A stretch of 64,000 bases of DNA, from NCBI GenBank assembly GCA_002471845.1, contig DKQT01000036.1, positions 7,334-71,333 on the forward strand, in the 5' to 3' direction. The notes under the pieces were generated by a model. The model was not told where the DNA came from and ran no database searches. It saw only the letters and a list, made by a program, of their open reading frames with translations. The position numbers were made by a program, and so were the translations under genes. The stretch's first letter is position 1, and each line of letters opens with the position of its first letter. Below are positions 24,510-33,645 of the stretch, in pieces. The DNA comes from Fidelibacterota bacterium UBA7301 (GTDB taxonomy: Bacteria; Fidelibacterota; Marinisomatia; Marinisomatales; TCS55).

Positions 24510-25839
24510 CCTGCAAGACAATGCTCAATTCATTGAAGTATTTGCTTCGGCCATAGGTAAACCACTGGAAGCCAATGTTTCCGGGATTGTTACTGACAGT
24601 CGTGAAGTTCAAAAAGGAGATCTGTATATCGCTATACCTGGAGAACGGGTTGATGGGCATTCATTCCTGGCAGATGTATTTAAAAAAGGTGCTTCCTGTG
24701 CCTTGGTAAATCGAGTGGATGAAAATATCAATGGTATTCAAATCAAAGTTGAAAACCCAGTAAAAGCGATTGGAAAAGTTTCAACAGCCTGGCGTAATCA
24801 ATTTGACATTCCGATTGTCGGTATCACGGGGTCAAATGGAAAAACATCCACAAAAGAATTATTGAAACATATACTCACATCCAATTTCAATGTGCATGCA
24901 ACGGAGGGGAATTATAACACTTCTATCGGCCTCCCTCTCACCCTGCTTCAGTTGAATAAATCGCATACCCTTTCTATCCTTGAAATGGGTGCTAACCAGC
25001 CCGGCGATATTGCCGAATTATGTGATATCGCACACCCGACTCATGGTATGATCACCAATATTGCCCCGGCGCATCTGGAAGGCTTCGGTACGATAGAAAC
25101 AGTGGCGGAGACCAAGGGTGCCCTTTTCCAAAGTCTTAAGGATGGACTTTCATTCTTAAATGCAGCGGATCATCATATTATTGAATTGGATGTCCCCGGC
25201 GAATCGGTTTCTTTTGGCCTTACACCTGATTGCGATTATCCAGCCGATATTCACCATGAGGAAGGGGGCACCATCATCTTGACGATTGATGCGGAAGAAG
25301 TCACGACTTATTCCACCAATTTATCCTTCGCAAAAAATGTGATCGCTTGTTCAGCTATTGCCCGGGAACTGGGAATTAAATGGCAAAATATTAAAGACCG
25401 AATTGCCTCCTTTCAGCCGCCAAAAGGACGCTGTGAAGTAAAAAACAATGGATCGATTACAATTATAGATGACACCTACAATGCAAACCTGGAATCCACT
25501 GTTGCTGCCATTGATTATCTCAAGGCATTCAGTGGAAATGGCAACAGAATTTTTGTATTTGGTGATATGTTCGAATTGGGTGCTTCTTCTTTTGAACAAC
25601 ATCGTTCGGTGGGAGAAAAGTGTGATGAGGCAGAATTGTCAGCTGTCCTCACCGTCGGTAATGAAACTATTTCAACCGATGCGGCGATTAACGAGATGGA
25701 CTTCCATCGCCATTTTGAAAATAAAGATGATCTTTTGTCATCATTGAAATCCATAATTAACGAAGGTGATAAAGTGCTTGTTAAAGGGTCCCGGGGTATG
25801 GAGATGGAAACAATTGTGGAGGCCATACTGGAAGCCTGA
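24499..25839 (+). CDS. murF: UDP-MurNAc-tripeptide:D-Ala-D-Ala ligase
   Basis: A 446-residue Mur ligase that adds D-Ala-D-Ala to complete UDP-MurNAc-pentapeptide. The P-loop is GITGSNGKTSTKE (about 109-121); EMGANQPGDIAEL and the ribose/uracil motifs are intact, ending with LVKGSRGMEME. I chose the ATG at 24499 because it follows a GAAGGA ribosome site; a TTG at 24475 would add 8 residues. The overlap with murE is 11 bases. D-Ala-D-Ala ligase itself (ddl) is not in this cluster. Confidence 0.94.
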   Translation: MRIDLQDNAQFIEVFASAIGKPLEANVSGIVTDSREVQKGDLYIAIPGERVDGHSFLADVFKKGASCALVNRVDENINGIQIKVENPVKAIGKVSTAWRNQFDIPIVGITGSNGKTSTKELLKHILTSNFNVHATEGNYNTSIGLPLTLLQLNKSHTLSILEMGANQPGDIAELCDIAHPTHGMITNIAPAHLEGFGTIETVAETKGALFQSLKDGLSFLNAADHHIIELDVPGESVSFGLTPDCDYPADIHHEEGGTIILTIDAEEVTTYSTNLSFAKNVIACSAIARELGIKWQNIKDRIASFQPPKGRCEVKNNGSITIIDDTYNANLESTVAAIDYLKAFSGNGNRIFVFGDMFELGASSFEQHRSVGEKCDEAELSAVLTVGNETISTDAAINEMDFHRHFENKDDLLSSLKSIINEGDKVLVKGSRGMEMETIVEAILEA

Positions 25840-26942
25840 TGTTGTATCATATTCTTTATCCACTTCGGGAAATCTTTTCTCCCCTCAACATTTTTCAATA
25901 CATTACATTTCGCAGTGCCAGTGCCGCCATCCTGGCCCTGTTTATTAGTTTCATCCTCGGACCGGCCATAATCCGGAGACTTCGCCATTTTCAAATTGGG
26001 GAAGAAATCCGCGAACATGGCCCGGAGTCCCATCATAAGAAAAGGGGGACTCCAACAATGGGGGGGATAATTATCCTTACCGCAATTATCCTCCCCACCC
26101 TCCTCTTGGCAGATTTAACCAACCCATTTGTGCAAATTCTTTTGATTTCTACCATTTGGATGGGGATGATTGGTTTTATAGATGATTTTTTAAAGTCAAT
26201 TAAAAAGATGAAAAAGGGCCTGGTGGCAAAATACAAACTGATTGGTCAAATTCTTTTAGGTGTCATTATTACCCTTTGGATTTATAATACTCCTGCTTGG
26301 GATAATTTTAGAACGGTTACTTCCCTGCCTTTCCTAAAAGATGCGGTTGTTGATTTTGGAATGCTTTATCCCCTGATGATTGTGTTGGTTGTCACTGGTA
26401 CATCTAATGCTGTGAACCTTACAGATGGGTTGGATGGGCTGGCTGCTGGACTCTTGGCAATATCATTTACAGTTTTTGCAGGGATTGCCTACATCAGCGG
26501 TCGGGTTGACTTCTCTGACTACCTCAACATTATTTACCTTCCCGGTGCAGGTGAACTTACCATTTTTACTGCTGCTTGCGTCGGCGCCTGTTTGGGTTAT
26601 TTATGGTTCAATGCTGCCCCGGCGGAAGTATTTATGGGGGACGTAGGTTCTCTATCCACCGGTGCCGCTTTGGGAACGTTAGCCATACTTTTGAAAAAAG
26701 AATTCTTACTGGTTATAATTGGCGGTGTTTTTGTTGCGGAAGCCGTTTCCGTAATTCTTCAGGTAGGGTATTTCCGTTACACCCGGAAGAAATATGGAGA
26801 GCCAAGAAAACTCTTTCGCATGGCACCTTTTCACCATCATTTTGAACTGATTGGCTGGCCTGAATCAAGGGTAGTCATTCGTTTTTGGATCATTGGCATT
26901 TTACTGGCATTGTTAACCCTTACCACATTCAAGATTCGCTGA
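25839..26942 (+). CDS. mraY: Phospho-N-acetylmuramoyl-pentapeptide transferase
   Basis: A 367-residue membrane enzyme that transfers phospho-MurNAc-pentapeptide to undecaprenyl phosphate, forming lipid I. About ten hydrophobic helices are visible. The catalytic motifs are HHKKRGTPTMGGI (about 66-78), IGFIDDFLKSIKKM (about 109-122), NLTDGLDGLAAGL (about 194-206) and the C-terminal MAPFHHHFE. Its start overlaps the murF stop (TGATG), and its stop overlaps the murD start by one base. Confidence 0.96.
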   Translation: MLYHILYPLREIFSPLNIFQYITFRSASAAILALFISFILGPAIIRRLRHFQIGEEIREHGPESHHKKRGTPTMGGIIILTAIILPTLLLADLTNPFVQILLISTIWMGMIGFIDDFLKSIKKMKKGLVAKYKLIGQILLGVIITLWIYNTPAWDNFRTVTSLPFLKDAVVDFGMLYPLMIVLVVTGTSNAVNLTDGLDGLAAGLLAISFTVFAGIAYISGRVDFSDYLNIIYLPGAGELTIFTAACVGACLGYLWFNAAPAEVFMGDVGSLSTGAALGTLAILLKKEFLLVIIGGVFVAEAVSVILQVGYFRYTRKKYGEPRKLFRMAPFHHHFELIGWPESRVVIRFWIIGILLALLTLTTFKIR

Positions 26943-28321
26943 TGGATATTTCAATCAGAGAAAAAATTCAGATTGAAGGATCAAAAATCACTGTGATCGG
27001 TCTGGGGCGCAGCGGTGAAGGTGCATCCCGACTGGCAAAATATTTGGGCGCCGATGTATTTATCAGTGATAGTGGTTCTAACGATGAATTAATGGAACAG
27101 AGCAGGTTGATCGGTTCAAATGGTATTGATGTGGAAACGGGTGGGCATAGTAAAAAAATATACGATGCAGATTTGGTCGTCCTGTCTCCTGGTATTGCCC
27201 AGGATACAGAAATTGTTCTCACTGCCAAGGCAAAAGGTATTCCCGTGGTAAGTGAAATAGAATTCGCCAGTTGGTTCACGGACGCGCCCACCGTTAGCCT
27301 AACCGGTTCCAACGGAAAAACCACAACAGTTCATTTGCTCCATGAAATGTGCAAAATAGATAGCTTTTCCCCGGCCCTGGCAGGAAATGTGGGGACCGCT
27401 TTTTCCCAAATTGTTTTAGCGGACTTAAAAGACAAACCGTCGGATCGTATATATGTATTAGAAATTTCAAGTTTCCAGATGGAGCAGATTGTTCATTTTA
27501 GACCATTCATTTCTGTATTTCTCAATATTACACCGGATCATCTGGACCGATATAACAACATGGATGATTATATCCAGGCGAAACTAAATATGATCCAAAA
27601 CCAGGGTAAAAACGATCACATTGTCTTCAACTTTGATGATCCAATCCTGAAAGAAAAATTTGAAGGTGTTCATCCCCAAACCCATGGATTTAGTATCCTT
27701 GGGAAGGGTAAAACCATGTTTACTATGAACGTCACCAAAATCTATGATGAAGCACACGCCACGCTAATTCAACTAGATCAACTCGCTCTTCCCGGGCGGC
27801 ATAACCTGGCGAATGCCCTGGCAGCTGCCACAGCAGCAAAAATCCTTGGTGTTCCCAACTCACGAATAACCCAAGTCATGTCTACTTTTGTCGGCGTTGA
27901 ACACAGGCTTGAAAAAGTCCTGAATATCAATGGGGTGACCTACTACAATGACTCTAAAGCCACTAATGTGGATGCAGTCAAGGTTGCCCTGGATAGTTTC
28001 GACAAATCCATCCATTTAATCCTGGGTGGCAAAGATAAAGGTGGAGAATTCTCACAACTCCTTCCACATGCCCAAAATAAAGTGAAGGAAATTGTCGCCT
28101 ACGGACAGGCGGGTAAAAAAATCTCAGCAGCTTTCGGGGATGCGATTAAGCTGGAGCGTGTCTCCAGCCTTAGAGACGCTGTTGAGGTTTGTCATCTGCG
28201 CGCAGTTACCGGGGATATAATTCTATTATCTCCGGGCTGCGCCAGTTTTGACCAGTTCACCAATTTTGAAGAGAGAGGAAAGGAATTTAAATCCATCGTC
28301 CAGGAAATAAATCTTCAATGA
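26942..28321 (+). CDS. murD: UDP-MurNAc-L-Ala:D-Glu ligase
   Basis: A 459-residue Mur ligase that adds D-glutamate as second residue of the stem peptide. The N-terminal Rossmann part (ITVIGLGRSGEGASRLAKYL) recognises UDP-MurNAc-L-Ala. The P-loop is SLTGSNGKTTTVH (about 119-131), and NITPDHLDRYNNMDDY and the C-terminal HRLEKVLNINGVTYYNDSKA are typical. The ATG at 26942 shares a base with the mraY TGA; an upstream TTG (26885) would extend into mraY and gives no family match. Confidence 0.94.
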   Translation: MDISIREKIQIEGSKITVIGLGRSGEGASRLAKYLGADVFISDSGSNDELMEQSRLIGSNGIDVETGGHSKKIYDADLVVLSPGIAQDTEIVLTAKAKGIPVVSEIEFASWFTDAPTVSLTGSNGKTTTVHLLHEMCKIDSFSPALAGNVGTAFSQIVLADLKDKPSDRIYVLEISSFQMEQIVHFRPFISVFLNITPDHLDRYNNMDDYIQAKLNMIQNQGKNDHIVFNFDDPILKEKFEGVHPQTHGFSILGKGKTMFTMNVTKIYDEAHATLIQLDQLALPGRHNLANALAAATAAKILGVPNSRITQVMSTFVGVEHRLEKVLNINGVTYYNDSKATNVDAVKVALDSFDKSIHLILGGKDKGGEFSQLLPHAQNKVKEIVAYGQAGKKISAAFGDAIKLERVSSLRDAVEVCHLRAVTGDIILLSPGCASFDQFTNFEERGKEFKSIVQEINLQ

Positions 28322-29490
28322 GACAGTTAGATATCATTACCAAGAAATATGATCAAATTTTATTGCTGTTGGTTCTCGTCCTTTGTGTAGTTGGTACGGT
28401 AATGCTTTACAGTTCCAGTTCATCCATTTCCCTCAGTGAAACTGGTGGTGTTACGGATACATTATTCCTTCGCTCCCACCTGAAACAGATGATAGTCGGA
28501 ATGGTAGTAATGTTCTTTTTTATCATGATGGATTATCGAAAATTAAAATCAGTGGCACCCTATTTAATGATAGGTTCTATTGTTCTTTTGATAGCTACCA
28601 AATTAATGTATATCATAAAAGGAATCAATTTTCCGGCCCGCTGGCTGGACTTGGGATTTGTAACGGTACAAACATCAGATATTGCCCGTTTTTCACTGAT
28701 TGTTTATTTGGCCTATTACATTGATAAAAAACGAGAAAAGATTAAAAATTTTTACTCAGGGTTCTTTCCGCCCATTTTTTTGATGGTAATGATTTTAGCC
28801 ACAATTGTGATTCAGCCTGATTTTAGTACTGCAACTGTGATAGGTTTAATCGGATTTATGATGTTATATATCGGCGGTGCCAAATTCTCCCACATTTTAG
28901 CCACCGGTGCAATGGCAGTTGTTGTCATGGTTCCTGTGATGCTCATGCGGTCATACCGGATGAAACGTGTCATTTACTGGCTTGGTTCTGTTTTCGGTGT
29001 GAACTCCGAAGCTAACTTGGATGTTGTTGCTTATCAAGCCCAGCAATCTCTCATCAGCTTGGGAAATGGCGGATTCTGGGGATTGGGGCTGGGCAACAGC
29101 ATGGAGAAAAATTTATTTCTTCCTACACCTCATACCGATTTTATTTTTTCGATTATTGGAGAAGAATTAGGATTGTTGGGGGCTATTTTCGTTATCACCC
29201 TATTCCTACTCATCTTCCAGCGTGGCCTAAAAATTGCGAAAGAAACAACTGACCCGTTTGGTGTAATGCTGACGGTGGGTATTTCTTTCAGTATCATTAT
29301 TTATGCCTTTATCAATGTTGCTGTCGTGACAGGTATATTACCTGTTACTGGTTTGCCGATGCCCCTAGTGAGTCATGGCGGAAGCAGTCTAGTAATGAAT
29401 TTAGCAGGTTTAGGCATTTTACTGAATATCAGCCAGGCCAAGCGAAGTGTTAACCATAGTTCAGGGTGGAGGCCTCAATTTAATGGTTAA
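28318..29490 (+). CDS. ftsW: Septal glycan polymerase FtsW
   Basis: A 390-residue SEDS-family membrane protein that polymerises lipid II at the septum with FtsI as partner. About ten helices are visible. Characteristic motifs are MLYSSSS in helix 1, the PARWLDLG loop, IQPDFSTATVIGLIGFMMLY with the catalytic-type Asp, and LPVTGLPMPLVSHGGSS near the end. It starts inside the murD stop (ATGA), and its last codons overlap the murG start. Confidence 0.95.
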   Translation: MRQLDIITKKYDQILLLLVLVLCVVGTVMLYSSSSSISLSETGGVTDTLFLRSHLKQMIVGMVVMFFFIMMDYRKLKSVAPYLMIGSIVLLIATKLMYIIKGINFPARWLDLGFVTVQTSDIARFSLIVYLAYYIDKKREKIKNFYSGFFPPIFLMVMILATIVIQPDFSTATVIGLIGFMMLYIGGAKFSHILATGAMAVVVMVPVMLMRSYRMKRVIYWLGSVFGVNSEANLDVVAYQAQQSLISLGNGGFWGLGLGNSMEKNLFLPTPHTDFIFSIIGEELGLLGAIFVITLFLLIFQRGLKIAKETTDPFGVMLTVGISFSIIIYAFINVAVVTGILPVTGLPMPLVSHGGSSLVMNLAGLGILLNISQAKRSVNHSSGWRPQFNG

Positions 29491-30580
29491 TTCCCTGAAT
29501 ATTATTATTTCCGGTGGTGGTACCGGAGGCCATCTTTTTCCTGCACTGGCTATCGGGGACGAAATCATGCGGAAGCGGCCCGATGCAAATATCCATTATA
29601 TCGGGTCAAAGTTTGGAATTGAAAAGGACGTATTACCTGTGAAAAATGTGAATCACTCCCTTTTGTCCATTCGTGGTTTTCAGCGCAGTATAAACCTGGA
29701 CAGTATTGGAAAAAACCTTTTACTGCCTACAAGGCTTCTTTCATCCATTACAAGGATCAAAAGCCTGTTCAATGACATTAATCCCAGTATAGTGATAGGA
29801 ACCGGTGGCTATGCTTCGGCCCTGCCCCTCCGAGAGGCAATTCGAAGGTCAATTCCAACTTTAATCCAGGAACAGAATTCCTATCCCGGGATAACAACGC
29901 GCTGGTTTGCAGATAAGGCAGACAAAGTGTGTATCGCCTTCAAGGAAGCGCAGTCCTACGTAAAAAAAAAGTGTATTTTGGCCGGTAATCCAGTGAGGAA
30001 AGAAATCAACACAGGTCGTCGTGAAACAGGATTACAGCAATTTGGATTTGTTCCGGATAAAAAAACACTTTTCCTGTTTGGGGGCAGTCAAGGATCATTG
30101 GCATTGAACCAGGCCATGGATAAAATGATCATCTCTTTATCCATTTCTAATACGCAAGTGATCTGGCAAACCGGGAAAAATCAATTTTCAGAATACAGGC
30201 ATTATGAAAGTGATACAACTAAAGTATTGCCCTTTGTTGATGATATGGCCAACGCCTATGCTGCCAGTGATCTTGTAATGAGCCGCGCCGGCGCTATTAC
30301 TTGTTCAGAATTGACTGTATGCGGTAAACCATCCATCTTGGTTCCCTTTCCTGCTGCAGCGGCAGACCATCAGACAAAAAATGCGGGCGCATTAGCCAAG
30401 CACGGCGCCGCGGCAGTAATTGCTGAAAAAGATTTGATCCCCGAAAAAGTGGCCGACCTGATTCAAAGTTTACTGAATGAGGAATCTCAATTGAAAGGTA
30501 TGGCTGAGGCAAGTCTGAAACTGGGGAAACCAAATGCTACCTCCGAAATCGTTAACGAAATATTGGCATTGATTCAATGA
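29483..30580 (+). CDS. murG: Lipid II synthase MurG (GlcNAc transferase)
   Basis: A 365-residue GT28 glycosyltransferase that adds GlcNAc to lipid I. The N-terminal membrane-facing motif is ISGGGTGGHLFPALAIGDE (about 7-25), the second GGS motif is FLFGGSQGSLALNQA, and the C-terminal donor-binding site is RAGAITCSELTVCGKPSI followed by FPAAAADHQTKNA. The ATG at 29483 follows a GGAGG site (29467-29471); an earlier frame opening at 29447 lies within ftsW and lacks family match. The overlap with ftsW is 8 bases. Confidence 0.94.
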   Translation: MVNSLNIIISGGGTGGHLFPALAIGDEIMRKRPDANIHYIGSKFGIEKDVLPVKNVNHSLLSIRGFQRSINLDSIGKNLLLPTRLLSSITRIKSLFNDINPSIVIGTGGYASALPLREAIRRSIPTLIQEQNSYPGITTRWFADKADKVCIAFKEAQSYVKKKCILAGNPVRKEINTGRRETGLQQFGFVPDKKTLFLFGGSQGSLALNQAMDKMIISLSISNTQVIWQTGKNQFSEYRHYESDTTKVLPFVDDMANAYAASDLVMSRAGAITCSELTVCGKPSILVPFPAAAADHQTKNAGALAKHGAAAVIAEKDLIPEKVADLIQSLLNEESQLKGMAEASLKLGKPNATSEIVNEILALIQ

Positions 30581-31968
30581 TGTTCAGGAAAGTCAATAAA
30601 GTCCATTTTGTGGGTATCGGCGGTATCGGCATGAGCGGCATCGCCGAATTGCTCCTCAACCTCGGTTTTACTATCACTGGTTCAGACTTGAATGATTCTG
30701 AGATCATCCAGAATTTGAAGGCCCGAGGGGCCATGGTTTTTGAAGGCCATAATGCGAGCCATGTGTGTGATTGCGAAGTTTTGGTCTATTCTAGTGCCGT
30801 TCCGAAGGACAATCCCGAATTGATCGCTGCCCTTGAAAAAAGTATTCCCATCATCAAGCGAGCTGAAATGCTGGGTGAATTAATCGCCCTGAAACAAACC
30901 AGTATCGGAGTTGGGGGTACACACGGAAAAACATCAACCTCATCCATGATCGGCGCTCTTTTATCCAACGCAGGCCTGGATCCGACCTTGGTTGTAGGGG
31001 GACTGGTTAAAAATATTGATACAAATTCACAATTGGGTTCGGGGGATTTAATCGTGGTGGAAGCGGATGAATATGATAAAAGTTTTCTTCAGCTAAAATC
31101 CACTATAGCGGTGATTACCAATATTGAACAAGAACACATGGATTGCTACGCTGACTTGGATGATCTCCATAATTCCTTTGCTCAATTTGCCAATTCAGTT
31201 CCATTCTATGGCGCCGTGGTTGCCTGTCTCGATTCTCCCGGTGTTCAGGATATTATACCAAAAATAAAGCGCCCAGTAATTACCTACGGTTTTTCTTCCC
31301 AAGCAGAGATCAGCGCTAAAAAAATTCGTACCAACAAAACAGAGACAAAATATAGCCTTTATCAAAATAACCAGAAGTGCGGTGATGTTACCCTTCAGGT
31401 CCCGGGAAGACATAATGTTTTGAATTCTCTTGCCGCTACTGCAATCGGATTTGAAATGGGTTTGGATGCCAAATCAATCGTAGCCGGAATCGGGAGCTAT
31501 GGTGGTGTCCGGCGGCGATTCGAAATAAAAGGCATAGCCCGGGATGTAATGGTTGTGGATGATTATGCCCACCATCCTACAGAAGTATCCGCTACTCTCC
31601 AGGCCGCCAGGGATGGGTGGGAAAGACGTATCATTGCTGTGTTTCAACCCCACCTTTTTTCACGGACAAGAGATTTTTACAAAGAATTTGCAGCCGCATT
31701 TATGGATAGTGATATACTTATTGTAACCGATATCTACCCTGCCCGGGAAAAACCGATTGATGGTGTCACGGGTAAACTTGTTTACGAGGCGGCAAAATCA
31801 ACTGGACATAAAAATGTTTACTACATTCCTGACCTGGAAGATTTACAAATTGCACTGGATAATACTATTCAGGAAAATGATATGGTTATCACCATTGGCG
31901 CTGGAACGATTTGGCGTTATGGTCAATCCTATTTTGATCATTTGAACAGCCAGGAGGCTGCTGCCTGA
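30577..31968 (+). CDS. murC: UDP-N-acetylmuramate:L-alanine ligase
   Basis: A 463-residue Mur ligase that adds L-alanine to UDP-MurNAc. The N-terminal VHFVGIGGIGMSGIAELLL is the family opening (about 8-26), the P-loop is GVGGTHGKTSTSSM (about 110-123), and NIEQEHMDCYADLDDL and the C-terminal VVDDYAHHPTEVSATL motifs are intact. It overlaps the murG stop by four bases (ATGATG), and murB follows 10 bases after its stop. Confidence 0.95.
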   Translation: MMFRKVNKVHFVGIGGIGMSGIAELLLNLGFTITGSDLNDSEIIQNLKARGAMVFEGHNASHVCDCEVLVYSSAVPKDNPELIAALEKSIPIIKRAEMLGELIALKQTSIGVGGTHGKTSTSSMIGALLSNAGLDPTLVVGGLVKNIDTNSQLGSGDLIVVEADEYDKSFLQLKSTIAVITNIEQEHMDCYADLDDLHNSFAQFANSVPFYGAVVACLDSPGVQDIIPKIKRPVITYGFSSQAEISAKKIRTNKTETKYSLYQNNQKCGDVTLQVPGRHNVLNSLAATAIGFEMGLDAKSIVAGIGSYGGVRRRFEIKGIARDVMVVDDYAHHPTEVSATLQAARDGWERRIIAVFQPHLFSRTRDFYKEFAAAFMDSDILIVTDIYPAREKPIDGVTGKLVYEAAKSTGHKNVYYIPDLEDLQIALDNTIQENDMVITIGAGTIWRYGQSYFDHLNSQEAAA

Positions 31969-31978
31969 GGTGGATCCT

Positions 31979-32887
31979 ATGGAATCATTAAAAACCATGA
32001 CTGAAGGCACTTTCTTAAAAAATGAGGCCATGTCTAAACATACCTCTTACGGAATTGGGGGGCCGGCTAAAGCCTATGTGACGCCCAAGGATAAGGCTGA
32101 CCTGGCAAACATGCTAAAATTTGCGAATGAGAATGGTATACCCACTTATTTCGTCGGATCGGGATCAAATTTGCTCGTTGCCGATGAAGGGATTAATGGA
32201 CTGGTCATCACCTTGGGGAAATCTTTTAACCATCTGAAAATTAACGGCTCCGATGTATTTGCTGAATCAGGCGTCATGCTGGGGAAATTGGTAAAAGAAT
32301 GTATCGGACGTCTCCTTACAGGCGTAGAAAGCCTTATCGGTGTTCCAGGCACCCTGGGTGGTGCATTAATTATGAATGCAGGTGCATTCGGTGGTGAAAT
32401 ATCCAATTATTTGAAGCATGTCACGGTTATGACTATGGCCGGCAAAGAAAAACAATATTTGCCCGGTGATATCACTTTCAGCTATCGACATTCCACCTTC
32501 CCCAATGATGAAATCTTAATTAGCGCTGAATTTGAATTGACCCAAAGCAATAAAGATACAGTTATGGAGAAGTGTGCTGTCGCCAGCGGCGGACGAAAAG
32601 CGACTCAGCCATTAAAATTCCGCTCCGCCGGGAGTGTATTTAAAAATCCATCGAAAGGTGCTGCTGGTTATTTTATTGATCGGGCGGGTTTAAAAGGGAC
32701 GAAAATTGGAGATGCTGAAATTTCACCCATCCATGCCAATTTTTTTGTGAACCACGGGAAGGCCAAGGCCAGCGATATCGTTGAACTGGTTAGGTTGACG
32801 CGCAAAACAGTTAAAGAAAAATTTAACATTAATCTGGATCTGGAAGTGAAAACACTGGGATTTGAACCGGGAACTTTTGACGTATGA
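31979..32887 (+). CDS. murB: UDP-N-acetylenolpyruvylglucosamine reductase
   Basis: A 302-residue FAD enzyme that reduces enolpyruvyl-UDP-GlcNAc to UDP-MurNAc with NADPH. The flavin-binding segment YFVGSGSNLLVADEGINGLV and the PGTLGGALIMNAGAFGGEI loop are present. The proton-donor serine lies in SAGSVFKNPSKGAAG (about residue 217). The ATG at 31979 has a GAGG site upstream; an in-frame GTG at 31970 would add three residues. In dcw clusters murC and murB are often adjacent, as here. The ftsQ start overlaps its stop (ATGA). Confidence 0.94.
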   Translation: MESLKTMTEGTFLKNEAMSKHTSYGIGGPAKAYVTPKDKADLANMLKFANENGIPTYFVGSGSNLLVADEGINGLVITLGKSFNHLKINGSDVFAESGVMLGKLVKECIGRLLTGVESLIGVPGTLGGALIMNAGAFGGEISNYLKHVTVMTMAGKEKQYLPGDITFSYRHSTFPNDEILISAEFELTQSNKDTVMEKCAVASGGRKATQPLKFRSAGSVFKNPSKGAAGYFIDRAGLKGTKIGDAEISPIHANFFVNHGKAKASDIVELVRLTRKTVKEKFNINLDLEVKTLGFEPGTFDV

Positions 32888-33645
32888 GTAAAAAGAAAAA
32901 ACAGAAATTTTCTCTAAGACAAATCATTGGGTTCGGTCTCTCCTTACTGTTCTTCCTGATATTATGGGGAGCCATAAAATGGGCAAATTACCGTCAGGTA
33001 TTCACAGTCGACGATATCCAAATCAGTGGTTATGAAATATTAGATAAAAAAGACTATCAGAAAATAATTGATAGAATCGATATCCGGTCAATTCACAATG
33101 CAAAACTGCATGATATCGCTGAAGCATTTGAAACGAACCCTTTCGTAAAAGCAACCAGGGTTAGTCGTCATTTCCCCAATAGAATAAAAATAAATATTGT
33201 TGAGCGGAAACCCTTGGCTATCCTGAATATGGATTCATTTTTAATGATTGACGGTAATGCGTTTGTTCTTCCCGACCATCAATATAGCCAAAGTGCGCTC
33301 ATTCCAATTTTATCCGGATTTAATTCTGCCAAAGATCTTTATCCCGAAGGAGAACAAACCTATTCGGTTAAAGTCAAAGAAGCTGTAGGGATACTTAATT
33401 TACTTTCCTCTGGGTTTCCAAATCTGTACGAAAGCATCTCTGAACTCACCTTGAATAAAGATGATGAATATGTAATCATTTTGACAGATCGTCCAACAAG
33501 AGTCATCCTTGGAAAAGATAATATTATACCGAAATTGAATATTCTGAAAAATTTTGAGAAAGCTTTAGGACAACGTCAGTTAACCGATTACCGGTTACTG
33601 GATATGCGGTATAAAAAACAGCTGGTGGTACGGGAGTGGTCATGA
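32884..33645 (+). CDS. ftsQ: Division protein FtsQ (DivIB) with POTRA domain
   Basis: A 253-residue bitopic protein. A basic cytosolic N-terminus (SKKKKQKFSLRQ) precedes one helix (about 14-32, IGFGLSLLFFLILWGAIKW). The POTRA domain follows (about 37-107; TVDDIQISGYEILDKKDYQK, then ETNPFVKATRVSRHFPNRIK), and a beta domain binds FtsL/FtsB. The segment IKINIVERKPLAILNMDSFL is typical. FtsQ lies between murB and ftsA, the classic order. It overlaps murB and ftsA by short ATGA-type junctions. Confidence 0.9.
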   Translation: MSKKKKQKFSLRQIIGFGLSLLFFLILWGAIKWANYRQVFTVDDIQISGYEILDKKDYQKIIDRIDIRSIHNAKLHDIAEAFETNPFVKATRVSRHFPNRIKINIVERKPLAILNMDSFLMIDGNAFVLPDHQYSQSALIPILSGFNSAKDLYPEGEQTYSVKVKEAVGILNLLSSGFPNLYESISELTLNKDDEYVIILTDRPTRVILGKDNIIPKLNILKNFEKALGQRQLTDYRLLDMRYKKQLVVREWS